Source: an uncultured Roseateles sp. (GTDB taxonomy: Bacteria; Pseudomonadota; Gammaproteobacteria; Burkholderiales; Burkholderiaceae_C). Taken from it: DNA of 64,000 bases. The notes under the pieces are model-generated. The model did not search any database. It was not told the origin of the DNA and saw only the letters and a program-made list of their open reading frames with translations. Positions 39,750-49,286 of this stretch are shown here, one piece after another. The DNA lies in contig NZ_CAJYPS010000009.1 in assembly GCF_913777145.1 (NCBI RefSeq), positions 53,439-117,438 on the forward strand, read 5' to 3'. The stretch's first letter is position 1; every line of letters starts with the position of its first letter. The translations under genes were made by a program, and so were the position numbers.

Positions 39750-41101
39750 CAGCGGTCGAAGACCGCGATGGACTCGACGTGGGCGGTGTGCGGGAACATG
39801 TTCACCGCGCTGGCCGCGGTGCAGCGGTAGCCGGCCACGTTCACCAGCAGGCCGGCATCGCGCGCCAGCGTGGCCGGGTTGCAGCTCACGTAGACGATGC
39901 GCCGCGGCGGCGTCCAGCCCGGGGCCAGCGCCGGGTTCTCGGCGATGTCGGCCACCGCCTTGGCAAGCGCGAACGCGCCTTCGCGCGGCGGGTCGATCAG
40001 CCAGCGGTCGGCCGTGCCGTCCAGCGCCAGCAGTTCGGGCGTCATCTCGAAGAGATTGCGCGCGACAAAACTGGTCTTGTGCGCCAGGCCATTGGCCCTT
40101 GCGTTCTCGAAGGCCCGCTGCACCAGGGTCTCGCTGCCTTCGATGCCCAGCACCTCGCGTGCCTGGGTCGCCAGCGGCAGCGTGAAATTGCCCAGGCCGC
40201 AGAACCAGTCGATCACGCGCTCGTCCGGCTGCACCGCCAGCAGGCGCAGCGCGCGCCCCACCAGCGACGCGTTGATCTGTGGATTCACCTGTGTGAAGTC
40301 GGTGGGCTTGAAGGGCATGCGGATGCCGAACTCCGGCAGTGCATAGGCCAGTTGCGGGCCGCCCTCGTCCAGCAGCTTCACGGTGTCCGGCCCCTTGGGT
40401 TGCAGCCACCACTGCACGCCGTGGCGGGCCGCAAACTCGCGCAGCAGCGCGATGTCGCCCTCGGGCAGCGGGTTGAGGTGGCGCAGCACCAGCGCGATCA
40501 CCTCGTCGCCCATGGCCAGTTCGATCTGCGGCAGGCGGTCGCGCTCGGCCATGGACGAGATCAGCTCGCGCAGCGGCATCAGCAGGTCGCTGACCACCGG
40601 AGGCACGACGCGGCACACCTGCATGTCGGCCACGTAGCGGCTCTTGCGTTCGTGGAAGCCGATCAGCACCACACCCTTCTTGGCCACATAGCGCACCGAG
40701 AAGCGCGCGCGGTAGCGGTAGCCCCAGGCCGGGCCCTCGATGGGCCGCAGCAGCACCTCGGGCTTGACCTTGCCCAGATGCCACAGGTTGTCTTCCACCA
40801 CGCGCTGCTTGACCGCCACCTGGGCGGTCGGGTGCAGATGCTGCATCTTGCAGCCGCCGCAGGCGCCGGCATGCAGGCCGAAATGCGGGCAGCCCGGCGT
40901 CACGCGCAGCGAGCTTTCCTTCTTGATCGCGGCGAGCGTGCCCTGCTCCCAGTTGTTCTTGCGGCGCGAGATCGTCGCTTGCACCAGTTCGCCCGGCAAG
41001 GCACCGTCGATGAAGACAACCTTGCCCTCGGCGCTATGCGCCACCCCTTGCGCCTCGAGGTCGAGGGATTCGACCTTCAGCCAGTCCGTAGTCTGAGTCA
41101 T
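39749..41101 (-). CDS. rlmD: 23S rRNA (uracil-1939-C5)-methyltransferase RlmD
   Basis: 450 residues. N-terminal TRAM domain ([15 protein letters not shown]), a 4Fe-4S cysteine set including GCPHFG and ACGGCKMQH, the SAM-binding region [15 protein letters not shown], and the catalytic cysteine in [12 protein letters not shown]. It makes m5U at position 1939 of 23S rRNA. Convergent with the BI-1-like gene and followed upstream by rpoS on the same strand with a 58-base gap. Confidence 0.95.
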   Translation of the reverse strand: MTQTTDWLKVESLDLEAQGVAHSAEGKVVFIDGALPGELVQATISRRKNNWEQGTLAAIKKESSLRVTPGCPHFGLHAGACGGCKMQHLHPTAQVAVKQRVVEDNLWHLGKVKPEVLLRPIEGPAWGYRYRARFSVRYVAKKGVVLIGFHERKSRYVADMQVCRVVPPVVSDLLMPLRELISSMAERDRLPQIELAMGDEVIALVLRHLNPLPEGDIALLREFAARHGVQWWLQPKGPDTVKLLDEGGPQLAYALPEFGIRMPFKPTDFTQVNPQINASLVGRALRLLAVQPDERVIDWFCGLGNFTLPLATQAREVLGIEGSETLVQRAFENARANGLAHKTSFVARNLFEMTPELLALDGTADRWLIDPPREGAFALAKAVADIAENPALAPGWTPPRRIVYVSCNPATLARDAGLLVNVAGYRCTAASAVNMFPHTAHVESIAVFDR

Positions 41102-41159
41102 GGGGCGGGATTATCCCGGCAGCGTGCACCGCCCTCGGCCCCGGGCCATCAACCGGCGC

Positions 41160-42155
41160 TCAGAAGATGCTGTCGCGGTCCACGCCGTGGCGGGCCATGT
41201 TGCGCTTGAGCTTGGCCAGTGCCTCGATCTGGATCTGGCGTATGCGCTCCCGCGTCAGCTTGAGCCGCACGGCCAGCACGTCCAGTGTCTCGGGCTCGCG
41301 GTCCGCCAGACCGTAGCGGCCCGCCAGCACCTCGCGCTCGCGCTCGTTGAGGCTGGCCAGTCCGTGGCGCAGCAGTTCTTCGACCTCGTGAGACAGCCGC
41401 TGGCCGGCCGGATCCACCGCCTGGTCATCGGCCACCATGTCCAGCATGGACTCGCCGCCCTCGCCGTTGCGATCCACCGGCGAGTCCAGCGAGCTGGGCA
41501 GCTCGGCATAGGCCAGCAGCCCAGCCACCTCGTCCACCGGCCGCCCGAGCGCCTGGGCCACGTCTTCCACCCGCACCCGTCCCTCGGCCGCCTGCGCGCT
41601 CTGCAGCGCCTCCAGCGCGCGCCGCGCCTTCAGCACCTGGTTGAGCTCGCGCACGATGTGCACCGGCAGCCTCACCAATCGGGCCTGGTGCATCAGCGCC
41701 CGCTCTATGCCCTGGCGTATCCACCAGCTGGCGTAAGTGGAGAAGCGAAAGCCGCGCTCCGGCTCGAATTTGCCGATGGCGTGCATCAGCCCGAGATTGC
41801 CCTCCTCGATGAGATCGCTCATCGGCAGGCCTCGGCCCAGGTAGTTCTTGGCGATGCTGACCACCAGCCGCAGGTTGTGCTCGATCATGGCCTGGCGCGC
41901 ACGGAAGTCACCGGCGCGCGCCGCCTGGGCGGTCTCGAACTCCTGCTGCGGCGTCAGCAAGGGCGTGCGGCGGATGTCGCGCAGATAGGCCTGCAAGGCA
42001 TTGCCGGCGTCGTCCTCGGTGCGGACCTGCCGCACCTCCACCTCAGCAGACTCGGCCTCCTCGGCCGGCTCTCCGTCGGGCGGCAGCCCGCTCAGGCCGG
42101 CCAGATCGCCAGGCAGATGGCCATTCGAGGAGGTGTGCAGGGAAGGCTGGGGCAT
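41160..42155 (-). CDS. rpoS: RNA polymerase sigma factor RpoS
   Basis: 331 residues. Region 1.2 ([20 protein letters not shown]), region 2 with [40 protein letters not shown] and [17 protein letters not shown], region 3, and region 4 with [20 protein letters not shown]. Directs stationary-phase and general stress transcription. The first 45 residues are acidic and variable. It follows nlpD by 40 bases; in relatives the main rpoS promoter lies within nlpD. Confidence 0.96.
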   Translation of the reverse strand: MPQPSLHTSSNGHLPGDLAGLSGLPPDGEPAEEAESAEVEVRQVRTEDDAGNALQAYLRDIRRTPLLTPQQEFETAQAARAGDFRARQAMIEHNLRLVVSIAKNYLGRGLPMSDLIEEGNLGLMHAIGKFEPERGFRFSTYASWWIRQGIERALMHQARLVRLPVHIVRELNQVLKARRALEALQSAQAAEGRVRVEDVAQALGRPVDEVAGLLAYAELPSSLDSPVDRNGEGGESMLDMVADDQAVDPAGQRLSHEVEELLRHGLASLNEREREVLAGRYGLADREPETLDVLAVRLKLTRERIRQIQIEALAKLKRNMARHGVDRDSIF

Positions 42156-42195
42156 GGCACGCTCATGAGATGTGACTGCCCCGCGACCCGCCGCG

Positions 42196-43086
42196 TCAGC
42201 GGGCCGGCAGCAGCCTGGACGGATCTATGGGCTTGCCCAGCTTGCGAACTTCGAAGTGCAGCTTCACGGTGTCGCTCTCGGTGGAACCCATCTCGGCAAT
42301 CTTCTGGCCCTTGCGCACGACCTGATCCTGCTCCACGAACATCGCACGGTTGTGCGCGTAGGCCGTCAGATACGTGTTGTTGTGCTTGATGATGACCAAG
42401 TTGCCGTAGCCGCGCAAGCCCGAACCGACGTAGGCCACGCGGCCATCGGCCACCGCGAACACCGGGTCACCGGGCTTGCCCGCGAAGTCCAGCCCCTTGT
42501 TGCGCTGCTCATCGAAACCGGCCGACACCGAATTGCTGACCGGCCACACCCAGGCCACCGCGTCATCGTCACCGCCGGCCGCAGCCGGCGGCGCGGAGGC
42601 GGCCACCGGCGCGCTGGCCGGGCTGGAACTGGCCGAGCTAGCCGCCCCGGCACCGGCGGGCGCCTTGGCATCCAGCGGGCGGGTCTCGATGCGCGGCGCG
42701 GCCGCGATGGGCTTGGCGCTCACCGACGTCGGGTCAACGCCCGGCGGCAGCACGCGCAAGACCTGGCCCACCTCGATGCGGTTGGGGTTGTCGAGGTTGT
42801 TCCACTTGGCCACGTCGCGCCAGCTCTGGCCGTTGTCCAGCGCGATGCGGATCAGCGCATCACCGGGCTTGACCGTGTAGTAGCCGGGCTTGCCGGCGTT
42901 CTCGGCGCCCGGCGGCAGCTTCACCTCGGCCACGGGCTGAGCCGGCAGCGTGGGCTGGGATGGCGTGGCCGGCTTGCGGCTGGGGTTGCGATCCTCGACC
43001 GGCGCCTGGTGCAGCGAAGTACCGCAGGCAGTCAGCAACAGCGAGGTGGAAACAGCCAGAAGGCTCAGACGGGGGCGATAGGGCAT
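42196..43086 (-). CDS. nlpD: Murein hydrolase activator NlpD
   Basis: 296 residues. Lipoprotein signal with LLLTAC (lipidated Cys21), a LysM domain (about 75-120: [18 protein letters not shown]), a Pro/Ala-rich linker, and a C-terminal LytM/M23 domain. The LytM motifs are degenerate (NKGLD in place of HxGxD), just as in E. coli NlpD, so it activates amidases rather than cutting peptidoglycan. The start at 43086 places the signal at the N-terminus. Part of surE-pcm-nlpD-rpoS. Confidence 0.94.
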   Translation of the reverse strand: MPYRPRLSLLAVSTSLLLTACGTSLHQAPVEDRNPSRKPATPSQPTLPAQPVAEVKLPPGAENAGKPGYYTVKPGDALIRIALDNGQSWRDVAKWNNLDNPNRIEVGQVLRVLPPGVDPTSVSAKPIAAAPRIETRPLDAKAPAGAGAASSASSSPASAPVAASAPPAAAGGDDDAVAWVWPVSNSVSAGFDEQRNKGLDFAGKPGDPVFAVADGRVAYVGSGLRGYGNLVIIKHNNTYLTAYAHNRAMFVEQDQVVRKGQKIAEMGSTESDTVKLHFEVRKLGKPIDPSRLLPAR

Positions 43087-43143
43087 CGTGGGTGCGTCGC
43101 GTTGGGGCCGCCCCATTGTTGGCGCAATGCGCCCGCGGCCGGG

Positions 43144-43968
43144 TCAGACGACGCCTGATTTTAGAGGGACGAACAGAACCGCCTCATGTTCGCTGCGCAC
43201 CCAGCGGCTGACGCCGCGCTCGACGACGTGATCCAGCACCACCAGCACCTGGCCGCGGCCGCTGGCGGCCATGGGCGCGACCAGCCGCCCGCCCGGGGCC
43301 AGTTGCTCCATCCAGGCGGGCGGCAGGTCTTCGCCGCCAGCGGCCGCGATGATGCTGTCGAAGGGCCCGCTGGCCGCATGGCCGACCCGCCCGTCGCCCC
43401 AGACCAGGCGCGGCATCGCATAGGGCCGGGGCAGCACAGCGCGCTGCAGATTGGCCTTGGCCTTGTCGTGCAGGCCCTGCAGCCGCTCTATGGACACGAC
43501 CTGGCGCGCCAGCAGGCCTATGACCGCGGCCTGGTAGCCGCAGCCAGTGCCGATTTCCAGTACCCGCCCCAGATGGCCGCGCGCCTGCGCGCCCGCACCG
43601 GCGAACAGCAGGCCCAGCATGTGGCCCACGACCGAGGGCTTGGAGATGGTCTGGCCGTGGCCTATAGGCAGGGCCGTGTCCTCGTAGGCCTGGGCGGCCA
43701 GCGCGCTGTCCACGAACTCGTGCCGCGGCACGGCTGCCATCGCGGCCAGCACCCGCTCGTCGAACTTCCCCTCGGCCCGCAGGCGCGCCACCATGCGCTC
43801 GCGCACCGCGCCGCTGTCCAGCCCGCGCCCGCTGGGCTGGGCCAGCCGTGCGGCGTCGGCCGCCGCCTCGCGCAGATGGCGCTGCGGCATCAGCAGCTCG
43901 CGCGCGGACGCCTCGCGCTGCGGCGTGAGGGTCTTGAGGCTGGCGGGAAAGCGCTTGGCGGTCGTCAT
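43144..43968 (-). CDS. pcm: Protein-L-isoaspartate O-methyltransferase
   Basis: 274 residues, longer than the roughly 210 of E. coli Pcm because of about 60 extra N-terminal residues. The SAM-binding motif I ([15 protein letters not shown]), the substrate loop [14 protein letters not shown] and [19 protein letters not shown] are conserved. Repairs isoaspartyl residues in aged proteins. The start at 43968 lies 19 bases after the surE stop; no later start with a good ribosome-binding site was evident. Confidence 0.94.
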   Translation of the reverse strand: MTTAKRFPASLKTLTPQREASARELLMPQRHLREAAADAARLAQPSGRGLDSGAVRERMVARLRAEGKFDERVLAAMAAVPRHEFVDSALAAQAYEDTALPIGHGQTISKPSVVGHMLGLLFAGAGAQARGHLGRVLEIGTGCGYQAAVIGLLARQVVSIERLQGLHDKAKANLQRAVLPRPYAMPRLVWGDGRVGHAASGPFDSIIAAAGGEDLPPAWMEQLAPGGRLVAPMAASGRGQVLVVLDHVVERGVSRWVRSEHEAVLFVPLKSGVV

Positions 43969-43987
43969 CGGGGCACGCGACGAACGC

Positions 43988-44731
43988 TCACAGACCCAGG
44001 CGTTGCGCCCAGGCCCCCAGCGTCGCGTGCTCGGTCAGGTCGACCTGCAGCGGCGTGATGGACACCTGGCCGTTGGAGGTGGCGTGGAAGTCCGTGCCCT
44101 CGCCCGCCTCGCGGGCATCGCCGGCCGGGCCAATCCAATAGATGGTTTCGCCGCGCGGGTTGACCTGTTCGATGACGCCCTCGCTCGCATGGCGGCGGCC
44201 CAGGCGCGTGATGCGCTGCGGCAACTGGTCGGCGTTGGCGACGTTGGGGATGTTGACGTTCAGCAGAAAGGCCTTGTCCAGCCCGCCGGCGATCACCTGC
44301 TCGACCAGGCGGCGCGCCAGGCGCGCAGCCGCGTCCAGGTGGCCCCAGCCGCGCTCCACCTGCGAGAACGCGATGGACGGGATGCCGAACAGATAGCCCT
44401 CGGTGGCCGCGGCCACGGTGCCGGAATACAGCGTGTCGTCGCCCATGTTGGCGCCGTTGTTGATCCCGGACAGCACCAGGTCGGGCCGGTAGCCCAGCAG
44501 GCCGGTCAGCGCCAGGTGCACGCCGTCGGACGGCGTGCCGTTCACGTAGCGAAAGCCATTGGCCGCGCGGTAGACATTCAGCGGCCGGCCCAGCGTCAGC
44601 GAGTTGGAGGTGCCGCTGGCGTTTTGCTCGGGGGCGATCACGTCGATCTCGCCCAGGCCCTGGCAGGCCTGGACCAGGGCTGCTATGCCGGGAGCGAGAT
44701 AACCGTCGTCGTTCGAAATCAGGATGCGCAT
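43988..44731 (-). CDS. surE: 5'/3'-nucleotidase SurE
   Basis: 247 residues. Opens with [16 protein letters not shown], containing the metal-binding Asp pair, followed by [26 protein letters not shown] and [22 protein letters not shown], all SurE landmarks. Dephosphorylates nucleoside monophosphates in stationary phase. An upstream in-frame ATG at 44758 is rejected because the family starts at MRILI. First gene of surE-pcm-nlpD-rpoS. Confidence 0.97.
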   Translation of the reverse strand: MRILISNDDGYLAPGIAALVQACQGLGEIDVIAPEQNASGTSNSLTLGRPLNVYRAANGFRYVNGTPSDGVHLALTGLLGYRPDLVLSGINNGANMGDDTLYSGTVAAATEGYLFGIPSIAFSQVERGWGHLDAAARLARRLVEQVIAGGLDKAFLLNVNIPNVANADQLPQRITRLGRRHASEGVIEQVNPRGETIYWIGPAGDAREAGEGTDFHATSNGQVSITPLQVDLTEHATLGAWAQRLGL

Positions 44732-44824
44732 GGCGCGGAATTGTAGGCAGCGCGTCACCTCCGCGACCGGGTGTAAACACGCTGCTTCCTATGATCCGCC
44801 CGCCGTTCGAGCAGGAGACGACAG

Positions 44825-45802
44825 ATGAAGGCATGGCTGTGTGAGAACCCGGTGGGCGTCGAGGCGCTGCAATGGCGGGAGCTGCCCGCGCCAGTGCTGC
44901 CGCCGGGCCAGATCCGGGTGCAGATCAAGGCGGCCAGCCTGAACTTTCCTGACCTGCTGATCGTGCAGAACAAGTACCAGATGAAGCCGCCCCTGCCCTT
45001 CGTGCCGGGCACGGAGTTCTCGGGCGTGGTCAGCGAGGTGGGCGACGGCGTGCAGGGCTTTGCGGTCGGCCAGCGGGTCGCGGCCTTTGGCGGCCTGGGC
45101 GGCTTCGGCACCGAGGTCTGCATCCCCGCGGCGCTGGCCATGCCGCTGCCCGACGCCTTCGGCTTCGAGGATGCGGCCGCCTTCATCTGCACCTATGCCA
45201 CCAGCCACCATGCGCTGATGGACCGCGCCGCGCTGCAGGCCGGCGAGACCGTGCTCATCCTGGGCGCGGCCGGTGGCGTGGGCACCGCGGCGCTGCAGAT
45301 CGCCAAGGCGGCCGGCGCACGCGTGATCGCGGCCGCCGGCAGCGATGCCAAATGCCAGCGCTGCCTGGCACTGGGCGCGGATGCGGTGATCAACTACGCC
45401 ACGCAGAACCTGCGCGACGAGCTGAAGGCACTGACCGGCGGCAAGGGCCCCGACGTGGTCTACGACCCGGTGGGCGGCGATCTGGCCGAACCCGCCTTCC
45501 GCGCCATCGCCTGGCGCGGCCGTTACCTGGTGATCGGCTTCGCGCAGGGCCAGATCCCGGCGCTGCCGCTGAACCTGGCGCTGCTCAAGGGGGCGTCGCT
45601 GGTGGGCGTGTTCTGGGGCGAGTTCGCCAAGCGCGAGCCGGCACGCAACGCCCGCATGCTGGGCGAGCTGGCCGCCTGGTACGCCGCCGGCAAGATCAAG
45701 CCGGTGCTGGACCGGGTGCTGCCCATGGAGCAGTTGCCCGCTGCCTTCGCGCGCATGGCGGCACGCGAGGTGGTCGGAAAGGTAGTTTTGACCAACGCTT
45801 GA
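44825..45802 (+). CDS. Zinc-independent quinone oxidoreductase-like MDR protein
   Basis: 325 residues of the medium-chain dehydrogenase/reductase superfamily, QOR type. N-terminal GroES-like domain (KAASLNFPDLLIVQNKYQ, PGTEFSGVV), Rossmann nucleotide loop LGAAGGVGTAALQIAKAAGA, and no catalytic zinc ligands. NADPH-dependent reduction of quinones or enones is expected. CAGGAG lies just upstream of the ATG. Divergent from surE across 93 bases. Confidence 0.92.
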   Translation: MKAWLCENPVGVEALQWRELPAPVLPPGQIRVQIKAASLNFPDLLIVQNKYQMKPPLPFVPGTEFSGVVSEVGDGVQGFAVGQRVAAFGGLGGFGTEVCIPAALAMPLPDAFGFEDAAAFICTYATSHHALMDRAALQAGETVLILGAAGGVGTAALQIAKAAGARVIAAAGSDAKCQRCLALGADAVINYATQNLRDELKALTGGKGPDVVYDPVGGDLAEPAFRAIAWRGRYLVIGFAQGQIPALPLNLALLKGASLVGVFWGEFAKREPARNARMLGELAAWYAAGKIKPVLDRVLPMEQLPAAFARMAAREVVGKVVLTNA

Positions 45803-45898
45803 AGCCTGTTCGGGGGGCGCAGCGTCACCCGCACAGGGGTGGGGCCCCAGGCGGCTGCGCTACATTGGCCGGGATCCCGTTCTGCCCGCGCGCCTCCC

Positions 45899-46642
45899 AT
45901 GACCGTCAAAGTCCTGATCATCGAAGACAACCCCGTCGCCCGCAGTTTTCTGTGCCGCGTGGTGCGCGAGAGCTTCAGCGATGCGATGGAGATCACCGAG
46001 GTCGGTGACCTGGAGAACGCACGCCGCCAGGTCGCCAAACAGGGCGGCCCCGCCGCCGAGGGGAGCTTCAAGCTCATCCTGGTCGATCTGGAACTGCCCG
46101 ATGGCAGCGGCATGGAGATGCTCAGCGAGCTGGCCGGCTCGCCGGCCATCAAGATCGTCACCACGTTGTACTCCGACGACGACCATCTCTTCCCCGCGCT
46201 GCAGTGTGGCGCCGACGGCTACCTGCTGAAGGAGGACCGCTTCGAGGTGCTGGTGGAGGAGTTGCAGCGCATCGTGCGCGGCCAGCCGCCGCTGTCGCCC
46301 GCGATCGCGCGCCGCCTGCTGTCCCACTTCCGGCCAACCGGCAGCGACACCAGCCCCACGCCGCTGAACTCCGGCTTCGGCGGTCTGTCCTCCGCCCATG
46401 CGCCGTTCGCCAACAGCCGCGGCGTCGCGCTGGACCCGCCGCCCGAATGGGAGCGCCTGACCCCGCGCGAGAGCGAGGTGCTCACCTACCTGAGCAAGGG
46501 CTTCACGATCAAGGAGATCGCGAACCTGATGGGCATCAAGTGGTTCACGGTCAACGACCACATCAAGAGCATCTACAAGAAGCTCAACGTGTCCAGCCGC
46601 GCCGAGGCCGCGGTGCTGGCGTCAAAGCAGGGCCTGGTCTAG
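45899..46642 (+). CDS. Orphan NarL/LuxR-type response regulator
   Basis: 247 residues. Receiver domain with acidic pair E9/D10, phospho-acceptor D63 (ILVDLELPDGSG) and conserved Lys (GADGYLLKED), a variable linker of about 45 residues, and a LuxR-type HTH (LTPRESEVLTYLSKGFTIKE... and WFTVNDHIKSIYKKL). No kinase is adjacent. The start at 45899 gives the normal receiver N-terminus. The last 21 bases overlap the convergent amidotransferase gene. Confidence 0.92.
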   Translation: MTVKVLIIEDNPVARSFLCRVVRESFSDAMEITEVGDLENARRQVAKQGGPAAEGSFKLILVDLELPDGSGMEMLSELAGSPAIKIVTTLYSDDDHLFPALQCGADGYLLKEDRFEVLVEELQRIVRGQPPLSPAIARRLLSHFRPTGSDTSPTPLNSGFGGLSSAHAPFANSRGVALDPPPEWERLTPRESEVLTYLSKGFTIKEIANLMGIKWFTVNDHIKSIYKKLNVSSRAEAAVLASKQGLV

Positions 46643-47323
46643 CCAGCGCTCCATCAGCCGCGCCAGCGCGGCCTTCAAGCCCTCGGCCTCACGCGCCATC
46701 GTGGCGCGCAACTCGGCCGGCGCAATGCCGGCATGGTCCAGCTCGTCGATGTGGCCGACCAGCCACTGCTCGAAGCGCGCCGGATCGACCTCGGGATGGA
46801 ACTGCAGGCCCAGCGCCTTGTCGTGCGGCGCGAAGGCCTGGTGCGGGCAAACCGGTGTCGTCGCCAACGACACCATGCCGGCCGGCAGCTCGAACTGGTC
46901 GCCATGCCAGTGCAGCACAGGCTGGCCACCCAACGCGGCCAGGGCCGTGCCCTGCCCCGCCGCCGTCAACGCCACCGGTGCGAAGCCGATTTCCTTGACG
47001 CCCATGGGCTTGACGCGAGCGCCCAGGGCCCGCGCCATCAGCTGCGCGCCCAGGCAGAGGCCCAGCAGCGGCTGCCTGGCCTCCAAGCGCCGACGGATCA
47101 GCGCGAGTTCGTCCACCAGCCACGGGAAGCGCGCCTCGTCCTCGACGCTGATGGGGCCGCCCAGCACGATGAGCAGGTCCAGCGTGGCCAGGTCGACGGC
47201 GTGGAAGTCGTCGACGCCGGCCTCGTGATAAGCCACATCGAAACCGCGTTGCTTGAGCAGCGGCTCGATGAGCCCCAGGTCTTCGAAGGCGAGATGGCGC
47301 AGCGCAAGGGCGGTCTTCTTCAT
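46622..47323 (-). CDS. Class I glutamine amidotransferase domain protein
   Basis: 233 residues, a stand-alone GATase1 domain of the GMP-synthase-like type: oxyanion strand LIVLGGPISVEDE, nucleophile Cys90 in LLGLCLGAQL, and His176/Glu178 in QFHPEVD. No synthetase domain is attached or adjacent. Many such proteins are annotated as glutamine amidotransferases of unknown substrate. The ATG at 47323 (MKKTALAL) is preferred to one four codons upstream. Overlaps the response regulator gene tail to tail. Confidence 0.9.
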   Translation of the reverse strand: MKKTALALRHLAFEDLGLIEPLLKQRGFDVAYHEAGVDDFHAVDLATLDLLIVLGGPISVEDEARFPWLVDELALIRRRLEARQPLLGLCLGAQLMARALGARVKPMGVKEIGFAPVALTAAGQGTALAALGGQPVLHWHGDQFELPAGMVSLATTPVCPHQAFAPHDKALGLQFHPEVDPARFEQWLVGHIDELDHAGIAPAELRATMAREAEGLKAALARLMERWLDQALL

Positions 47324-47348
47324 GGGCCGCATCATGCCGCGCCAGGAC

Positions 47349-47897
47349 TCAGGCCGCCGAGCGCAGCTTCACGCCGGGGAAGTCCACCGGCACCGCCAGG
47401 GCCACGTTGACGTAGTTCGTGAACAGGTTCAGCGCGACATGGGCCAGGATCTCGACGACCTGGCCATCGTCGAAGCCGGCCGCACGCAGCGCCGCGACGT
47501 CGGCGTCACCGACCTGGCCACGCTGCTCGACCAGCTTCAGCGCAAAGCGCAGCGCCGCGGCCGTCGCCGGGTCGGCGGACTCGCCCGCCTGGGCCGCGCT
47601 CATCTCGCCGGCCGAGGCACCGGCCTTGCGGCCCAGCGCCGTGTGCGCGGCCAGACAGTAGTCGCAGGCGTTGCGATCGGCTACGGCGACGGCGATCTGC
47701 TCACCCAGCTTGGCGGGCAGCGTGCCGCCACCCAACGCGCCGAAGAAGCCCCACATGGCCTGCAGCGCAGCCGGCGAGTTCGCGACGGCGCGGAACATAT
47801 TGGGCGTCGCGCCGAAGGCACCGTGCACGGCGTCCAGCAGCGCGCGGCTGCTGGCGGGGGACTCGGTGGCGGAAACGAGGGGAATGCGGGAGGTCAT
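47349..47897 (-). CDS. AhpD-like carboxymuconolactone decarboxylase-family protein
   Basis: 182 residues with the AhpD core: the redox pair C78-x-x-C81 and His85 in ACDYCLAAHTALG. Such proteins are peroxidase-linked thiol reductants rather than decarboxylases. AAGGTG precedes the ATG at 47897, and an upstream in-frame start adds 23 residues across the promoter region. Divergent from an AraC-type regulator 98 bases away, which probably controls it. Confidence 0.92.
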   Translation of the reverse strand: MTSRIPLVSATESPASSRALLDAVHGAFGATPNMFRAVANSPAALQAMWGFFGALGGGTLPAKLGEQIAVAVADRNACDYCLAAHTALGRKAGASAGEMSAAQAGESADPATAAALRFALKLVEQRGQVGDADVAALRAAGFDDGQVVEILAHVALNLFTNYVNVALAVPVDFPGVKLRSAA

Positions 47898-47953
47898 GGC
47901 GTCACCTTGGGGTGGCAGTTGAGAAGGCCTCCACTGTGCGGCCCAGGTCAGTT

Positions 47954-47965
47954 TGATAAGTATCA
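47954..47965. promoter_or_regulatory. Dyad in the ahpD-like/araC-like divergent promoter
   Basis: TGATA-AG-TATCA, a 5-bp dyad within the only AT-rich stretch of the 98-base intergenic region. It could be an operator for the divergent pair; which regulator binds it is unknown. Confidence 0.3.
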
Positions 47966-47995
47966 TTCAGTCCGATATTCATACCCATTCGTCCC

Positions 47996-48853
47996 ATGCC
48001 CGACGCCACGCCGCTGGACCGGCTCAGCCCCCTGCTCGAACGCTTCCGCGTGCATGCCAGCCTGTTCCACGCCGGCCCGCTGTGCGGCGTGACTCATTTC
48101 GATGCGCGTCCCGGGCGCGGTTTCCTTCACGTGATGCGCACCGGCGAGATGCAGATTCGCCACGCCGCCGCCAGCGGCCTCGTGGAGCGGCTGGACGTGC
48201 ACGAACCCAGTCTGGTCTTCTACCCGCGACCGCTGGCGCACGACTTCCACAACGCGCCGACCGAGGGCTCGGACTTCGTCTGCGCGACACTGGACTTCGA
48301 GCAGGGCGAGGCCCATCCGCTCGTGCAGGCGCTGCCGCCGCTGATCGTGCTGCCGTTGGCGCGCGTCGCCGGACTGAACGAGACGCTGGCCCTGCTGTTT
48401 GGCGAGGCCGAGCGCGTGCGCTGTGGCCAGCGCCTGCTGGCGGACCGGCTGTTCGAGGTCCTGCTGCTGCAACTGCTGCGCTGGATGCTGGACCAGCGTG
48501 ACGCACCGCTGCCGCTGGGCCTGCTGCGCGGCCTGGCCGACCTGCGCCTGGCACGCGCACTGACGGCTGTTCATGCCCGACCGGGCGAGGCCTGGACACT
48601 GGAGCGGCTGGCAGCCGAGGCCGGCATGTCGCGCAGCCGTTTTGCCGCGGCCTTCCGCGCCGCAACCGGCACGACGCCGGCCGACTATGTGGCCGACTGG
48701 CGGCTGGCGATCGCGCGCGCCGAGCTGCGCGCGGGCAAGCCGCTGAAGGCGCTGGCCAACGAGCTGGGTTATGCGAACGCGTCGGCGCTGAGTCGTGTCT
48801 TCACCCAGCGCCATGCGGGGCTGTCGCCGCGAGCCTGGCTGCAGCGCGGTTAA
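47996..48853 (+). CDS. AraC-family transcriptional regulator
   Basis: 285 residues. An N-terminal cupin-like AraC_N-type domain (about 15-150) with DVHEPSLVFYPRPLAHDFHN, and a C-terminal double HTH (about 185-283) with ERLAAEAGMSRSRFAAAFRA and LANELGYANASALSRVFTQ. Regulators of this cupin_6 group often control a divergently transcribed oxidoreductase or AhpD-like gene, which is the arrangement here. Starts with ATG at 47996. Confidence 0.93.
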   Translation: MPDATPLDRLSPLLERFRVHASLFHAGPLCGVTHFDARPGRGFLHVMRTGEMQIRHAAASGLVERLDVHEPSLVFYPRPLAHDFHNAPTEGSDFVCATLDFEQGEAHPLVQALPPLIVLPLARVAGLNETLALLFGEAERVRCGQRLLADRLFEVLLLQLLRWMLDQRDAPLPLGLLRGLADLRLARALTAVHARPGEAWTLERLAAEAGMSRSRFAAAFRAATGTTPADYVADWRLAIARAELRAGKPLKALANELGYANASALSRVFTQRHAGLSPRAWLQRG

Positions 48854-48862
48854 AGTGCCCCC

Positions 48863-49207
48863 ATGCCCCGCTCCGGCCGTTTCCTGCTGATCTGCCTGCT
48901 GCTCGTGCTGCTGCCCGTGCGCAGCCTGTTCGCGGCCGGATGGATGGCGACGGCTGAGCCGGCGCATGCGGTCCAGGCCCAGGCCCAGGCCCAGGCTTCG
49001 CACTGTGGCGAGCATGACCCAGCGCCCGAGGCCGTGCCGGCCGGCGCCTGCCAACACTGTGCGCCCTGCTGCCTGGCGGCCGCGCCGCCACCGCTGCTGC
49101 TGCCGGCACCGACCGACACGGCACCTGCCGACAGTCCTCGCCCGGCCGCCACGACGCGCTGGGACAGCGTCGTCCCGGCGCTGCCCGACCCGCCCCCTCG
49201 AGGCTGA
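48863..49207 (+). CDS. Small secreted Cys/His-containing protein (DUF2946-like)
   Basis: 114 residues. A hydrophobic N-terminal signal (LLICLLLVLLPVRSLFAAG) is followed by a short stretch with His and five Cys (HCGEHD, ACQHCAPCCLAA), then a Pro/Ala-rich tail. This resembles the small DUF2946-type proteins encoded ahead of copper-efflux genes, and the following genes encode a TolC-like lipoprotein and a multicopper oxidase. A periplasmic metal-binding role is plausible but not shown. Begins nine bases after the AraC gene stop. Confidence 0.65.
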   Translation: MPRSGRFLLICLLLVLLPVRSLFAAGWMATAEPAHAVQAQAQAQASHCGEHDPAPEAVPAGACQHCAPCCLAAAPPPLLLPAPTDTAPADSPRPAATTRWDSVVPALPDPPPRG

Positions 49208-49286
49208 GCCAACCGCTGCCCCGCCGTTCGACGCCATGGACCACCTGGCGAGAACGTTGTTGTGTCGTCCCGCCCCGAGAGGCCCC

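Noticed and set aside
42196..42500. Missing catalytic His in the LytM domain of NlpD
   Set aside because: The degenerate site is the normal state of NlpD, an amidase activator, so it is not a defect.
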